DNA of 64,000 nt, taken from the NCBI GenBank assembly GCA_964547995.1, contig CAZJRB010000009.1, positions 1 through 64,000 of the forward strand, written 5' to 3'. The notes below the pieces were generated by a model. That model searched no databases. It saw only the letters and a list, made by a program, of their open reading frames with translations, and was not told where the DNA came from. A program made the position numbers and the translations under genes. Below, one piece after another: positions 33,742-42,455 of the stretch. The stretch comes from CAZJRB01 sp964547995. Lineage in GTDB: Bacteria > Planctomycetota > Planctomycetia > Pirellulales > Thermoguttaceae. Numbering within the stretch: position 1 is the stretch's first letter; the number at the start of each line of letters is the position of its first letter.

Positions 33742-35163
33742 GTGAACATGCTGCTGGCCATCCCGATGGAAATCCGCCTGGCGATTGTTTTCGTCCTGGG
33801 AACGTGTCTCGGCAGCGTGGTGAACCTGGGTGCGTATCGGCTGGCCTACAGGCCGAGCCGGATCGGCCCGTGGTTTCGTCGCGACGAGAAGGCCCCGCCG
33901 CGGCGGTTTACGGACTTGTTGCCCATCGTCGGGTGGCTTGGCCTGCGGCGTGAAGCGGCCGTCCACGGCAGCGGCTTCTGGATTCGTCCGATGCTCGTTG
34001 AGTTACTGCTGGGCGTGATTTTGGCGTGGCTCTACTGGTGGGAAATCGGGTGCCTGGGCCTGCTGCCGCCGATGAGGGGGAATGCGCCCGTCTGGGCGTA
34101 TACGATCCTCCACACCCAGTTTGCCGCTCATGCAATACTCATTTTTTTCATGCTGGTTGCATTGCTGATCGACCTGGACGAGTGGACGATCCCCGACACG
34201 ATCACGATCCCCGGCACGGTGATCGGGCTGTTGCTGGCAGCCGTTTTCCCGTGGTCGCTGTTGCCGAACCTGGAGGCCGACTACCAGAGACAATTGCTGC
34301 GACTGGGAATGGAGCAAGAAATCCATGCGACTTACGAGAAGGAGTTGGCCGACTTTTTGGCGATGGGAAGTCATGCCAAAAGGAGTTTTCCTTCTTCGAG
34401 TGAGAAGTGGCCGTTTCTGCTGTTAACTTCGGTTGAGGGACCGCTACCCGGAAAACCCTGGAAAGCCTACTTGTGGGATTCTCGACCACGTCAACCGCCG
34501 CCGCCGCATGTTCGACTCAACGGACGATACGGCCTGCTGCTGGGCCTGGGCTGCTGGTGGGCGTGGTGTTTGGCCATGATGCCCTGGACGTGGTTTCCAC
34601 GTCACGGCTGGCGAAGGGCCGTCGTGCTCTGCTGTGCCCGGATGCGGCGCGAGTGGAAAAGCTGTATCTGTCTCGGGCTGGGCGTGGTCGGTTCGGCGGG
34701 GATCGTTGTGACTTGGACCCTGGGCAAGTGGTATTGGATGGGGTTGCTCACGGCATTGGTGGGCGTGGCCGTAAGCGGCGGGATGGTCTGGGCCGTGCGG
34801 ATCATCGGCGCCGCCGCGCTGAAACGGGAGGCCATGGGATTCGGCGACGTCACGCTGATGGCGATGATCGGGGCGTTTCTCGGCTGGCAGCCCTGCCTGC
34901 TCATCTTCTTTCTCGCCCCGCTGGCCGGATTGGTCATTGCCGTGTTAAGGCTCCTGTTCTCCCGCGAACGGGAACTCCCGTATGGCCCGTACCTCTGCCT
35001 GGCTTCGTTTGTCTTGATCGCCTGCTGGGCCACTATCTGGAATCGGGTCTTTCTCATTTTCGAGTGGGGCTGGCTCGTCCCGGTCCTCGGGCTTTTTTGT
35101 CTGGCAATGATGGGTTTTCTGCTAACGGTGTGGAAGATCATACTGGGCGCATTTGAAAAGTGA
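33742..35163 (+). CDS. Prepilin peptidase (A24 aspartic protease) with an extended middle
   Basis: 473 residues with about eight membrane helices. The two catalytic Asp motifs are present: LIDLDEWTIPDTI (~residue 145) and GFGDVTLMAMIGAFLGW (~residue 372). The N-terminal cytosolic domain carries no CxxC zinc pairs, unlike PilD. Between the Asp motifs is an extra hydrophilic region (~175-260) and an added helix, which makes the protein longer than the usual 230-290 residues. It should cleave and perhaps methylate type IV pilin-like leaders. GTG at 33742 or ATG at 33748 could start it. No pilin genes are adjacent except a possible pilin-like small ORF at 38526. Confidence 0.85.
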   Translation: MNMLLAIPMEIRLAIVFVLGTCLGSVVNLGAYRLAYRPSRIGPWFRRDEKAPPRRFTDLLPIVGWLGLRREAAVHGSGFWIRPMLVELLLGVILAWLYWWEIGCLGLLPPMRGNAPVWAYTILHTQFAAHAILIFFMLVALLIDLDEWTIPDTITIPGTVIGLLLAAVFPWSLLPNLEADYQRQLLRLGMEQEIHATYEKELADFLAMGSHAKRSFPSSSEKWPFLLLTSVEGPLPGKPWKAYLWDSRPRQPPPPHVRLNGRYGLLLGLGCWWAWCLAMMPWTWFPRHGWRRAVVLCCARMRREWKSCICLGLGVVGSAGIVVTWTLGKWYWMGLLTALVGVAVSGGMVWAVRIIGAAALKREAMGFGDVTLMAMIGAFLGWQPCLLIFFLAPLAGLVIAVLRLLFSRERELPYGPYLCLASFVLIACWATIWNRVFLIFEWGWLVPVLGLFCLAMMGFLLTVWKIILGAFEK

Positions 35164-35185
35164 GGATTGGCCTTGGCCCAGCCGG

Positions 35186-35241
35186 TCCCGCGACCACCGG
35201 TCGCGGCTTTGTAGATCCCGCGACCACCGGTCGCGGCTTTG
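35186..35241. repeat. Tandem palindrome, two 30-base units
   Basis: The 26-base unit TCCCGCGACCACCGGTCGCG(GCTTTG) occurs twice with a 30-base period; each unit holds the self-complementary CCGCGACCACCGGTCGCGG. It lies between the convergent prepilin-peptidase gene and the GH32 gene, so it could serve as a two-way terminator. Confidence 0.65.
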
Positions 35242-35262
35242 CAGGAGACGTGCCGAGCAAGC

Positions 35263-36729
35263 CTAATCCGGCCAGACCGACTTGCACTCCCAGACGGTCA
35301 GCGAATCGGCCTTCGCCTCGCCGCCGGCGGCGAACATCGACAGCGAGACGTTCTTCGGGTCGATCGGCAGCGAAAAGGACATCACCACTTGCCCGCCGTT
35401 GGCAAAGACCTCGATGCTGGCCACGTCGGCCACGATCCGCAGCTCGATCTTGCCGTCGCGCATCTCGAGCGGCGCCGAAGCCCCCAAGGCGGTGAGCTTC
35501 CGGTCCTTCGCGCTGTAGACGATCCTTTGCCCCCGGATATCGAAGCCGACCTGTTGTGTCTCGCCGGGCTCGATTATGGCGTCGATATCCCACAGCTTCC
35601 CCTTCAGCTTTGCCAGCGGGTTATCGCCGGCCTTCAGTGCCAGGTTGGACCAGGTGTGTTTCTCGCCGCGGACGTTTTCGATCTCTTTGACGGGATACAA
35701 GAACAGCCGCGGGCCTTCCGCCGTGTTCCGCAACGTGACGTTGCGCGGCGTGCTCATCTGCTGGTTGAACGGCATTCCGGGAAAGTTGCCGCCCCGCATC
35801 CAGCCGATGATGATCCGCCGGCCGTCTTCCGGCGGGATGTCCGACCAGGTCTGGGCGGCGTAGCAGCTCCGTCCCCATTCGGTCTTGTGCGGACCGCTCT
35901 CGGCGGTGAACTTCTTGCCGTCAAAGCGGCCGATTACGTATGTGCCGTTACCGCCCCAGAAGATCCAGCGGGTATTGTCTTTGCCGCCGGCGGGCTTGCC
36001 CCGGGTATCGAGGATGGGCAACTCGAACATATCCGGGCATTCCGAGCCCGATGGGTGGGCCACGTCGCAGAGTTTTTCCCACTTCTTCAGATCGGCGGAG
36101 GTAAACAGAGCGTAGTCACGCCCGTGCAGGAACAACGCCATGACCCACTTGCCGATCGGCTCGTACCAAAAAACCTTCGGGTCGCGGTTGCCGCCGACCA
36201 GTTGCTTGAGCACGGGATTGCGATCGTATTTCTTCCACGTCTTGCCTCGGTCGGTGCTGTAGACGAGGCTCTGGCCGAAGGTCTTCCCGGCCGAGGTATA
36301 GATCAGGATCAGCGTCTTGTCCTCGCCGGCTTGGAAGCCTGCGGTGTTATTCCAATCCACCACCCCGGAACCGGACCAGCAGGCCCCGTTGGCGTCCGGA
36401 AAAACGGCAACGGGCATGTGCTTCCAATGCATCAGGTCCGGGCTGACGGCATGGGACCAATGCGACTGCTCGCCGGAGGTCTTGCCGCCCGGAAACCGGC
36501 ACGACGCGACGTTGTGGTCGTTGAACAGGTGATACCGGCCCTTGTAGAACACGAGCCCGATGGGATCGTTGATCCACCCTTTCCGAGTCGTGTAGTGGAA
36601 CTGCGGCCGGTACGTCTCATGATAGAGCGAACTTTCCTTGTCTTGTTCACCCGCCACGGCCGGCGGACAACAAGAAATCAGCACGGCAAGGACTACGGTC
36701 TCCGCATACATGATCAAGTTATGTTTCAT
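35263..36729 (-). CDS. Secreted glycoside hydrolase family 32 (levanase/invertase-like)
   Basis: 488 residues with a signal peptide (MKHNLIMYAETVVLAVLISC, perhaps a lipobox at SCC). Five-bladed propeller motifs of GH32 are visible: WINDPIG (nucleophile Asp; the family has WMNDPNG, so the last Asn is Ile here), SGSGVV, NRDPKVFWYE (the transition-state Asp) and SECPDMFEL (acid/base Glu). The C-terminal beta-sandwich follows (~350-488). It hydrolyses beta-fructofuranosides such as sucrose, inulin or levan; which one cannot be told. Convergent with the prepilin peptidase, divergent from the PQQ propeller gene. Confidence 0.9.
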   Translation of the reverse strand: MKHNLIMYAETVVLAVLISCCPPAVAGEQDKESSLYHETYRPQFHYTTRKGWINDPIGLVFYKGRYHLFNDHNVASCRFPGGKTSGEQSHWSHAVSPDLMHWKHMPVAVFPDANGACWSGSGVVDWNNTAGFQAGEDKTLILIYTSAGKTFGQSLVYSTDRGKTWKKYDRNPVLKQLVGGNRDPKVFWYEPIGKWVMALFLHGRDYALFTSADLKKWEKLCDVAHPSGSECPDMFELPILDTRGKPAGGKDNTRWIFWGGNGTYVIGRFDGKKFTAESGPHKTEWGRSCYAAQTWSDIPPEDGRRIIIGWMRGGNFPGMPFNQQMSTPRNVTLRNTAEGPRLFLYPVKEIENVRGEKHTWSNLALKAGDNPLAKLKGKLWDIDAIIEPGETQQVGFDIRGQRIVYSAKDRKLTALGASAPLEMRDGKIELRIVADVASIEVFANGGQVVMSFSLPIDPKNVSLSMFAAGGEAKADSLTVWECKSVWPD

Positions 36730-36980
36730 GTTCCCATCCGATGCAATCTTGTTTCATTTGGGGCACCAATCCGGTCCATTATGCCGGGATTATACTTCTT
36801 TTTCCTCGGTGTCAAAGGGGGGCGGTAGCGATCGACCGGACCCCCGCTACGCCCCCGCACCGTCTTGACATCCTGCCGCCTCGCGGACACAATGATGTGC
36901 CGTTTCCGCCCGTTCCATGGCGGGTAAATGACCGGCGGCTTACCGTCCGTGTGGAAACCGTTTACAGGAATCTCTTTCCA

Positions 36981-38303
36981 ATGCGAATCACTCTTGTTTG
37001 CCCGTTTCTGGCGGTCTCGATCTTTCAGACTCCAACACTCGCGGACGACTGGTCCCAATGGCTCGGCCCCAGCCGGGACAGCGTGTGGCGCGAAAAAGGC
37101 ATCGTGGAATCCTTTCCGGAGAAGGGTTTGACAATTAAGTGGAGGGTTCCCGTTGCGCTGGGCTACACCGGGCCGGCGGTGGCCGGCGGCAAAGTCTACC
37201 TGATGGACTACGTGCGGCGGTCCGGCAACGTCAAGAATAACCCCGGGGGCCGTGACAAGCTGGAAGGCGCCGAACGAGTGCTTTGCTTCGCCGCCGACAC
37301 CGGCAAGCCGCTCTGGAAGCACGAGTACGATCGGCCGTACAACGTCTCCTACGGCGGAGGACCGCGGTGTACGCCCACGGTCGACGGCGGAAAGGTGTAT
37401 GCGCTGGGTGCCGAGGGCAACTTATCGTGCCTCGACGCCCAAAGCGGCCGGGTGATCTGGGCTAAGGATTTCGCGAAGGATTACGGCGCAAAGACGTCGA
37501 TCTGGGGCGTCGCCTCGCATCCGCTCGTCGACGGAAACGTCTTGTATTGCGTCGTCGGCGGCAAGAGCAGCGTGGCCGTGGCTTTCGACAAGAACACCGG
37601 CCGCGAGATCTGGCGGGCGCTCTCCGCCCGCGAGCCCGGATACTGCCCACCGACCATGATCGAACACGCCGGTACGAAGCAACTGCTGATCTGGAATTCC
37701 GACGATCTCAACAGTCTCGATCCGAAAACCGGCAAGGTCTACTGGTCGGTTCCGCTGAAGCCCAACTACGGCATGTCGATCGCCGCACCGAGGAAACACG
37801 GACCCTATCTCTTCGTTACGGGATACAACGCAGCGGTGTTGCTGAAACTGGACGACAGAAAACCCGCTGCCGATATCGTCTGGCGAGGCAAACCGAAAAC
37901 CGCGACCTACTGCGCCAACAACACGCCGTTCCTGGAAGACGGCACGATCTACGGCTGCGATATCACGACGGGCGCGTTGATCGGCGTGCGCATGGACGAC
38001 GGCGAGCGACTGTGGCAGACGGTCGAGCCGACGATGGGGAGCGGGCGTCGCGGCCGCTACGGCACGGCATTCATCGTCAAGCACGAGAGCCGCTTCTTCC
38101 TGTTCAGCGAGACGGGCGACCTGATTTTGGCCAGGCTGTCGCCGAAGGGGTATGACGAGATCGACCGCTTCCGCGTGCTCGAACCGACCGGTCGTACCTT
38201 CGGACGCCCCGTCCTGTGGAGCCATCCCGCCTTCGCAGGGAAGTGCTTGTTCGCGCGCAACGATAAGGAGTTGATCTGCGTGAGCCTGGCAGCGGGCGAG
38301 TGA
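36981..38303 (+). CDS. Secreted PQQ-type beta-propeller protein
   Basis: 440 residues from the ATG at 36981 (AGGAA upstream; signal peptide MRITLVCPFLAVSIFQTPTL ending ADD). Earlier in-frame starts add a non-conserved leader. Opens WSQWLGPSRDSVWREKGIVE, the common start of planctomycete PQQ-like repeat proteins, followed by propeller blades with the A-W docking pattern (TGKPLWKHEY, SGRVIWAKDF, TGREIWRALS, TGKVYWSVPL, DGERLWQTVE). No quinone-enzyme catalytic Asp/Cys pair is visible, so a scaffold or binding role is more likely than a dehydrogenase. Confidence 0.85.
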   Translation: MRITLVCPFLAVSIFQTPTLADDWSQWLGPSRDSVWREKGIVESFPEKGLTIKWRVPVALGYTGPAVAGGKVYLMDYVRRSGNVKNNPGGRDKLEGAERVLCFAADTGKPLWKHEYDRPYNVSYGGGPRCTPTVDGGKVYALGAEGNLSCLDAQSGRVIWAKDFAKDYGAKTSIWGVASHPLVDGNVLYCVVGGKSSVAVAFDKNTGREIWRALSAREPGYCPPTMIEHAGTKQLLIWNSDDLNSLDPKTGKVYWSVPLKPNYGMSIAAPRKHGPYLFVTGYNAAVLLKLDDRKPAADIVWRGKPKTATYCANNTPFLEDGTIYGCDITTGALIGVRMDDGERLWQTVEPTMGSGRRGRYGTAFIVKHESRFFLFSETGDLILARLSPKGYDEIDRFRVLEPTGRTFGRPVLWSHPAFAGKCLFARNDKELICVSLAAGE

Positions 38304-38525
38304 CCTGCTCCTATCTGTGCCATGGGTCGCCCACGAATATACCCCCAAATGGGTTGTCGCAAATGCCGCTAAGGCATCAAAATCGCGGAATTTGTCTTCA
38401 ATATCGCGCAAAATGCTCGCTAAGAATCTCGCTTCCCCGTAGAATTCAAGAATAATGTTGGAATGGGGAGAGGCGAGAGACCCGTTTTTCTCTGTTCTCT
38501 ATTCTAACATCGCGGGAGACCACTC

Positions 38526-38786
38526 ATGTTTGGGTTCTCCGCTGGAAGGCGGCGGGAGACCGCCTTGAGGCTGGCAGAACTCCTGGTGGCAATGACCGTC
38601 ATCGGGGTTCTTGTAGGCTTTGTTCTACCTCACTACGCCATGCACTCGGGTGAATATGGCATTTGCCTGTTCTTGGCGGCGTCTTTCTTTGCCATGTTTC
38701 TTGGTATTGCGATTACTGACTTGTCGCTCGACAAGAAATGCGAGCGGGCAAAACGAGTTCGCAGCCAAGACGAGCCACAAGAGTAA
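38526..38786 (+). CDS. Small two-helix membrane protein with a pilin-like N-terminus
   Basis: 86 residues; GGGAG upstream. Residues ~15-37 (LRLAELLVAMTVIGVLVGFV followed by LP) look like the hydrophobic helix of planctomycete pseudopilins (ELLVVIAIIGVLVALLLP), but the Gly-Phe cleavage site is not preserved, and the rest is a second helix (~45-65) and a charged tail. It may be a degenerate pseudopilin or an unrelated membrane peptide. Preceding 222 bases show nothing. Confidence 0.5.
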   Translation: MFGFSAGRRRETALRLAELLVAMTVIGVLVGFVLPHYAMHSGEYGICLFLAASFFAMFLGIAITDLSLDKKCERAKRVRSQDEPQE

Positions 38787-38885
38787 AGGGCCGGGTCGCA
38801 ACGGCCTGCACAGTCACAAATAACCATCCTCACCCGCAGTTCACCGCTGCTGGGCGATTGTCGGCGGCCCTACGAACGTGATTCC

Positions 38886-39500
38886 ATGCGAAACACCCGG
38901 GTATTCCTGTCTGCATGTGTCGTTGCCGTCTTGCTGAGTAGTCCGGCCGTTCCGGCCGACACGAATTCGCAGGCCAACAAGAATGAATCAGGAGATGAGA
39001 CAACGCCGGTCAACAAGAACGTCAGCGGCAAGCCCCGTGTTGCCGAGTTCAAGATCGCCACCCGAAAACGGGAGGATCGGGTTGATGTTACCGCCAAAGG
39101 CGGCCGAACTGTCTTTACCGTTTCCAGCCCTTCCGGAATCGGTGGTGCGGTCATTGACCGTGTAGCGGATCGGTGGCCGAAGTCGGTCGTCATCCGGCTT
39201 CATCTTCGCGGCCTGGAATCGTTTACCGTGCGTCTTGAGACAGTGCGATTATCAGTTTCCGTCCTCAGTCACAGCAGCAACAAACGGCTCCTCCATTTGT
39301 GGAGGGGTCCAAAGGAGGGTCCGCAACTGAAAGAAGCCAGCCCGTATTGGACGGACGTCAGAACCTGCGACGCCAAAGGCAAGCCGATCCAGGGGTTGCC
39401 GCCCCGGGGCGGTTACTTTGAAATCACGCTGCCGAAAGTAATGCTGAAGGGGAATCCAAAATCAATAACGTTGGGCTGGATCGACTTTTACCGAATGTGA
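38886..39500 (+). CDS. Secreted protein of unknown function
   Basis: 204 residues with a clear signal peptide (MRNTRVFLSACVVAVLLSSP..PAD). Beyond it is a low-complexity Asn/Ser/Glu linker and a beta-rich domain with IVIRLHLRGLESF-like strands and the ending ITLGWIDFYRM. I recall this type (strand-rich, ending in WIDFYR) as common among planctomycetes without assigned function. It stands alone, convergent with the adenylate-forming gene. Confidence 0.65.
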   Translation: MRNTRVFLSACVVAVLLSSPAVPADTNSQANKNESGDETTPVNKNVSGKPRVAEFKIATRKREDRVDVTAKGGRTVFTVSSPSGIGGAVIDRVADRWPKSVVIRLHLRGLESFTVRLETVRLSVSVLSHSSNKRLLHLWRGPKEGPQLKEASPYWTDVRTCDAKGKPIQGLPPRGGYFEITLPKVMLKGNPKSITLGWIDFYRM

Positions 39501-39511
39501 CTGCAAACGAG

Positions 39512-40903
39512 TCAGGCAATCCTAAGCTGGGATTGCGTGGGTGAATCGGAGAACGCGGGGGCACGGATTGGCCCATGGTCGCTGACCAGTCGGAATTTTT
39601 TCGTCCAGGGATCGTTCCGGAGCCGTTCGACGACTTCTACTCCGAACCGGACGTTGCGCATCCGCTTGTTCGTCAAAATTTCGTTCCATCGGGTGCGGAT
39701 TTCCTTTCGGATACGGGCCCGGTCTTGTCTGTAGCCTTCCGCCAGCTTCACGCTGAAAACGAATTCCGACAGGCCGGTACGAACGACCTGAAAGGCGGCG
39801 ATTCCGCGGACAAAAAACTCGACGATCGTGATCGGGTGAATGAAATCCTCGTTTCCGGCTTCGTTCACCAGACACAACCGGTCCTCGTTGCGGCCGGCAA
39901 AGCTCTCGATTCTCCGGTAGCCGCGATAGAAGTCAAACTTCTTCCGGGCAGCGGGCCGCAAAACGTCCGAAATCGCGTACCGTATCAGAGGCGTGGTGCG
40001 GTTGAACAAATTCGTCACCAACAAACGATCGTCCTGGATCTCAACCCAAAGCTCATCCTCGAGCAGCACCATGCCTTGGCTCTTGGGCTCGGTGAGTCCC
40101 ATGAGCATCGTTTCCGTCGTGGCATACACGTCGAGGACCGGCCTGCCGAAGACTCGTTCCGCCCTGCGACGATCGTCAGGCAAGAGAGGATCACCGCCGC
40201 ACAGGATCGTCCGCGGTTGGATGTCCAAAGTGCCTTTTTCCTTCGCAACGGCCAGTTCACCCACCAGGGAGCCATAACACGAGAGGTTGTGAGGCTTCAG
40301 TTGGTTCAGGCCGTCGAGGATCTCTTTCCAGGGCAGGTTGACGTCGAAAAGATGCGTCTTGTTGAAGATGCCGATCTTCAGCCAATGGATGGTCTGTGCC
40401 AGAGAGACCGCCGCAAAATGCCCATCCACGGCCCCCACGAAAGCCGTCCGCCGGGGCAGCGGGCCAAACACGGGAATGACGCGGAAGAAACTGGTCCATC
40501 CCTTGACCCATTCTCTTTTCGAGTAGGCACAGTATCCTAATGTACCCGACGTGCCGGACGTATGCACGATCACGTACCGGCCATCCAACAGATCGGCCGG
40601 ATTTTTGGACCGGGCCAGGAACGCCTCGATTCTGCCGCGGCTCAGTCCGGGTGCCGTGACAATCTCGTCGAAGTTCTCCATCAAGTCGCCCTTCGACAAG
40701 ACGGGGAAATCCTCGGGGGTTGCCGTCTCGGGGTGAAGCCCCCTTTCCCGCATGATTCGAGCGTAGTAAGGAGAACGCCGCCGGACGCACTTCAACAACC
40801 CGGCGAATTTCTTCTGCTTTCGGCGCCGGACCGATTCGCAATCGCGTCTTGAATTGCGGTAAAGTCCCAGTTCCCAGAAGAGAATACTCAGTGTAAGATT
40901 CAT
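39512..40903 (-). CDS. Adenylate-forming enzyme, phenylacetate-CoA ligase-like
   Basis: 463 residues from the ATG at 40903 (a further in-frame start at 40930 adds nine residues). Phosphate-binding motif VHTSGTSGTLGY, then ILCGGDPLLPDDRRRAERVF, the YATTE motif and IRYAISD as in the PaaK/CapK family, then a C-terminal mobile domain. These enzymes activate a carboxylic acid as an acyl-adenylate for transfer to CoA or an amine; no carrier domain is attached. Divergently arranged with the condensation-like gene at 41022, an arrangement that suggests one small pathway. Confidence 0.8.
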   Translation of the reverse strand: MNLTLSILFWELGLYRNSRRDCESVRRRKQKKFAGLLKCVRRRSPYYARIMRERGLHPETATPEDFPVLSKGDLMENFDEIVTAPGLSRGRIEAFLARSKNPADLLDGRYVIVHTSGTSGTLGYCAYSKREWVKGWTSFFRVIPVFGPLPRRTAFVGAVDGHFAAVSLAQTIHWLKIGIFNKTHLFDVNLPWKEILDGLNQLKPHNLSCYGSLVGELAVAKEKGTLDIQPRTILCGGDPLLPDDRRRAERVFGRPVLDVYATTETMLMGLTEPKSQGMVLLEDELWVEIQDDRLLVTNLFNRTTPLIRYAISDVLRPAARKKFDFYRGYRRIESFAGRNEDRLCLVNEAGNEDFIHPITIVEFFVRGIAAFQVVRTGLSEFVFSVKLAEGYRQDRARIRKEIRTRWNEILTNKRMRNVRFGVEVVERLRNDPWTKKFRLVSDHGPIRAPAFSDSPTQSQLRIA

Positions 40904-41021
40904 GGCAGCCCTGCCGTGTCTCCTCAACAAGGGAAAGCCCTTCGTTGATGATCGACATCCGTGGCGCGTGCCTTGTAGTTATTTCAGGGGGCCCGCAAAG
41001 TTTTCCGATTCTTCCACTTCC

Positions 41022-42404
41022 ATGGCTGAAATCCCCGTGGCCGGATGTTTTCCTCTGCCGCTTGCGCCGTTCGAATGGTATATGCTCGAGGACGATCATC
41101 CCGACTACCCAATGACGTTCCCGTTGCGGCTTCGGCTTTCCGGGCGAATTCAGCGGGATGTTTTTGAGGCGGCGCTTGATGATGCGCGCCGGCGGCATCC
41201 GTTGCTTTGCGCTCGGATTAGCCGTCGGTCGCGGCGTGATCCTTGCTGGGAACCTGCCGGTGAAGTCGACCCCTATCTTGATTGGGACGATGTGGGTGTG
41301 CCGCTGCGATGCCCGACCGGCGAAGCCATTGATTTGGCGACCGAGCCGGGGCTTCGGCTCTGGGTCCGCCAAGACGCCGCCACGGCGAGCGTCGTCCTCC
41401 AGTTTCACCATGCTTGTTGCGACGGGACCGGCGCACTGCAATTTACGGGCGATCTGCTGGCGGCCTACGGAATCCGCACCGCTTCCGACGACATCAGGCC
41501 GGAACTCCTGCCGCTCGACGCGATCCGGTTACCGCTGCGCGGCGATTTTGCGAAGGAGACGCCCTCTTGGATGGGCCGAGTTCGCCATTTCGGCGCCTCG
41601 CTGCGGGAAGCATACCGCTGGTGCTCGCGCCACCCCTCGCCCCTGAACTTGCCCGAAAGGTCGATGGAAACAACGGATCCGGCCGAGGAACTCTTTTCCG
41701 GCATCTGCACGAGTGTGCTCGACAAGAGCGAATTGGAATCGCTGCTGTCGGCAGCTCGTTTCCAGGGAGTCACGCTCAACGATCTTCTCTTGTGTAATAT
41801 GTTTCTGACGATTACCGACTGGGACGGTCGCTACGGTTCGGTTCGGTGTCGGAAGTGGCTGCGGGTGGCCATGCCGGCGGATTTGCGCGCGGCGGAGGAC
41901 TGCACCATGCCGGCGGCCAACCGGGTCACAATGAGCTTTCTCACACGAGCGGCCCGCGAGTGCCTCGACGCCCGGGCATTGCTGGCCGGAATCCGGCGGG
42001 AAACGGCGCACATCAAGCGCACACGCCGCGGATTGCACTTCCTGAAGGGCCTGAAGGCCGTCCGCACGGTCTGGGGCGCCTTGCCGAAGCACTTCACCCA
42101 CAAGCGGTGCCTTGCCACGGCCGTCCTTTCCAACATGGGGGACGTCGAGACGCGACTTGCAGCCCGATTTCCGCACACAGACGGCCTCATTGCGGTGGGC
42201 GACCTGCTGCTGAGAGAGATCAGCGGGGTACCGCCGCTGCGGCATCAAACCCGCGCCGTGTTGTTGGTCACAACCTATGCCGGCAGAATGACGATTACTG
42301 CCCGTTGTGATCCGCACGCCTTCACGCCCTCCCAGGCCGAGGAATTTCTGTCTCTCTACATGGAACGCCTCCGAACGGCCTTGGAAGACAGTGCCGGCGG
42401 TTGA
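41022..42404 (+). CDS. Condensation/acyltransferase-like protein (HHxxxDG family)
   Basis: 460 residues from the ATG at 41022; a start at 40902 would overlap the divergent gene. The catalytic motif QFHHACCDGTGA (HHxxxDG) at ~130 is that of condensation, wax-ester-synthase and Pap-type acyltransferases; a second domain has LNDLLLCNMFLTITDW and AVLSNMGDVETRL. Such enzymes form amide or ester bonds from activated acyl groups, which would fit the adenylate-forming neighbour. No adenylation or carrier domain is fused. Substrate unknown. Confidence 0.8.
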   Translation: MAEIPVAGCFPLPLAPFEWYMLEDDHPDYPMTFPLRLRLSGRIQRDVFEAALDDARRRHPLLCARISRRSRRDPCWEPAGEVDPYLDWDDVGVPLRCPTGEAIDLATEPGLRLWVRQDAATASVVLQFHHACCDGTGALQFTGDLLAAYGIRTASDDIRPELLPLDAIRLPLRGDFAKETPSWMGRVRHFGASLREAYRWCSRHPSPLNLPERSMETTDPAEELFSGICTSVLDKSELESLLSAARFQGVTLNDLLLCNMFLTITDWDGRYGSVRCRKWLRVAMPADLRAAEDCTMPAANRVTMSFLTRAARECLDARALLAGIRRETAHIKRTRRGLHFLKGLKAVRTVWGALPKHFTHKRCLATAVLSNMGDVETRLAARFPHTDGLIAVGDLLLREISGVPPLRHQTRAVLLVTTYAGRMTITARCDPHAFTPSQAEEFLSLYMERLRTALEDSAGG

Positions 42405-42455
42405 TGATTGCCGGCCGATGCGGGGTGTACCGGCCGGGCATGCGTTGTAGTGAAA

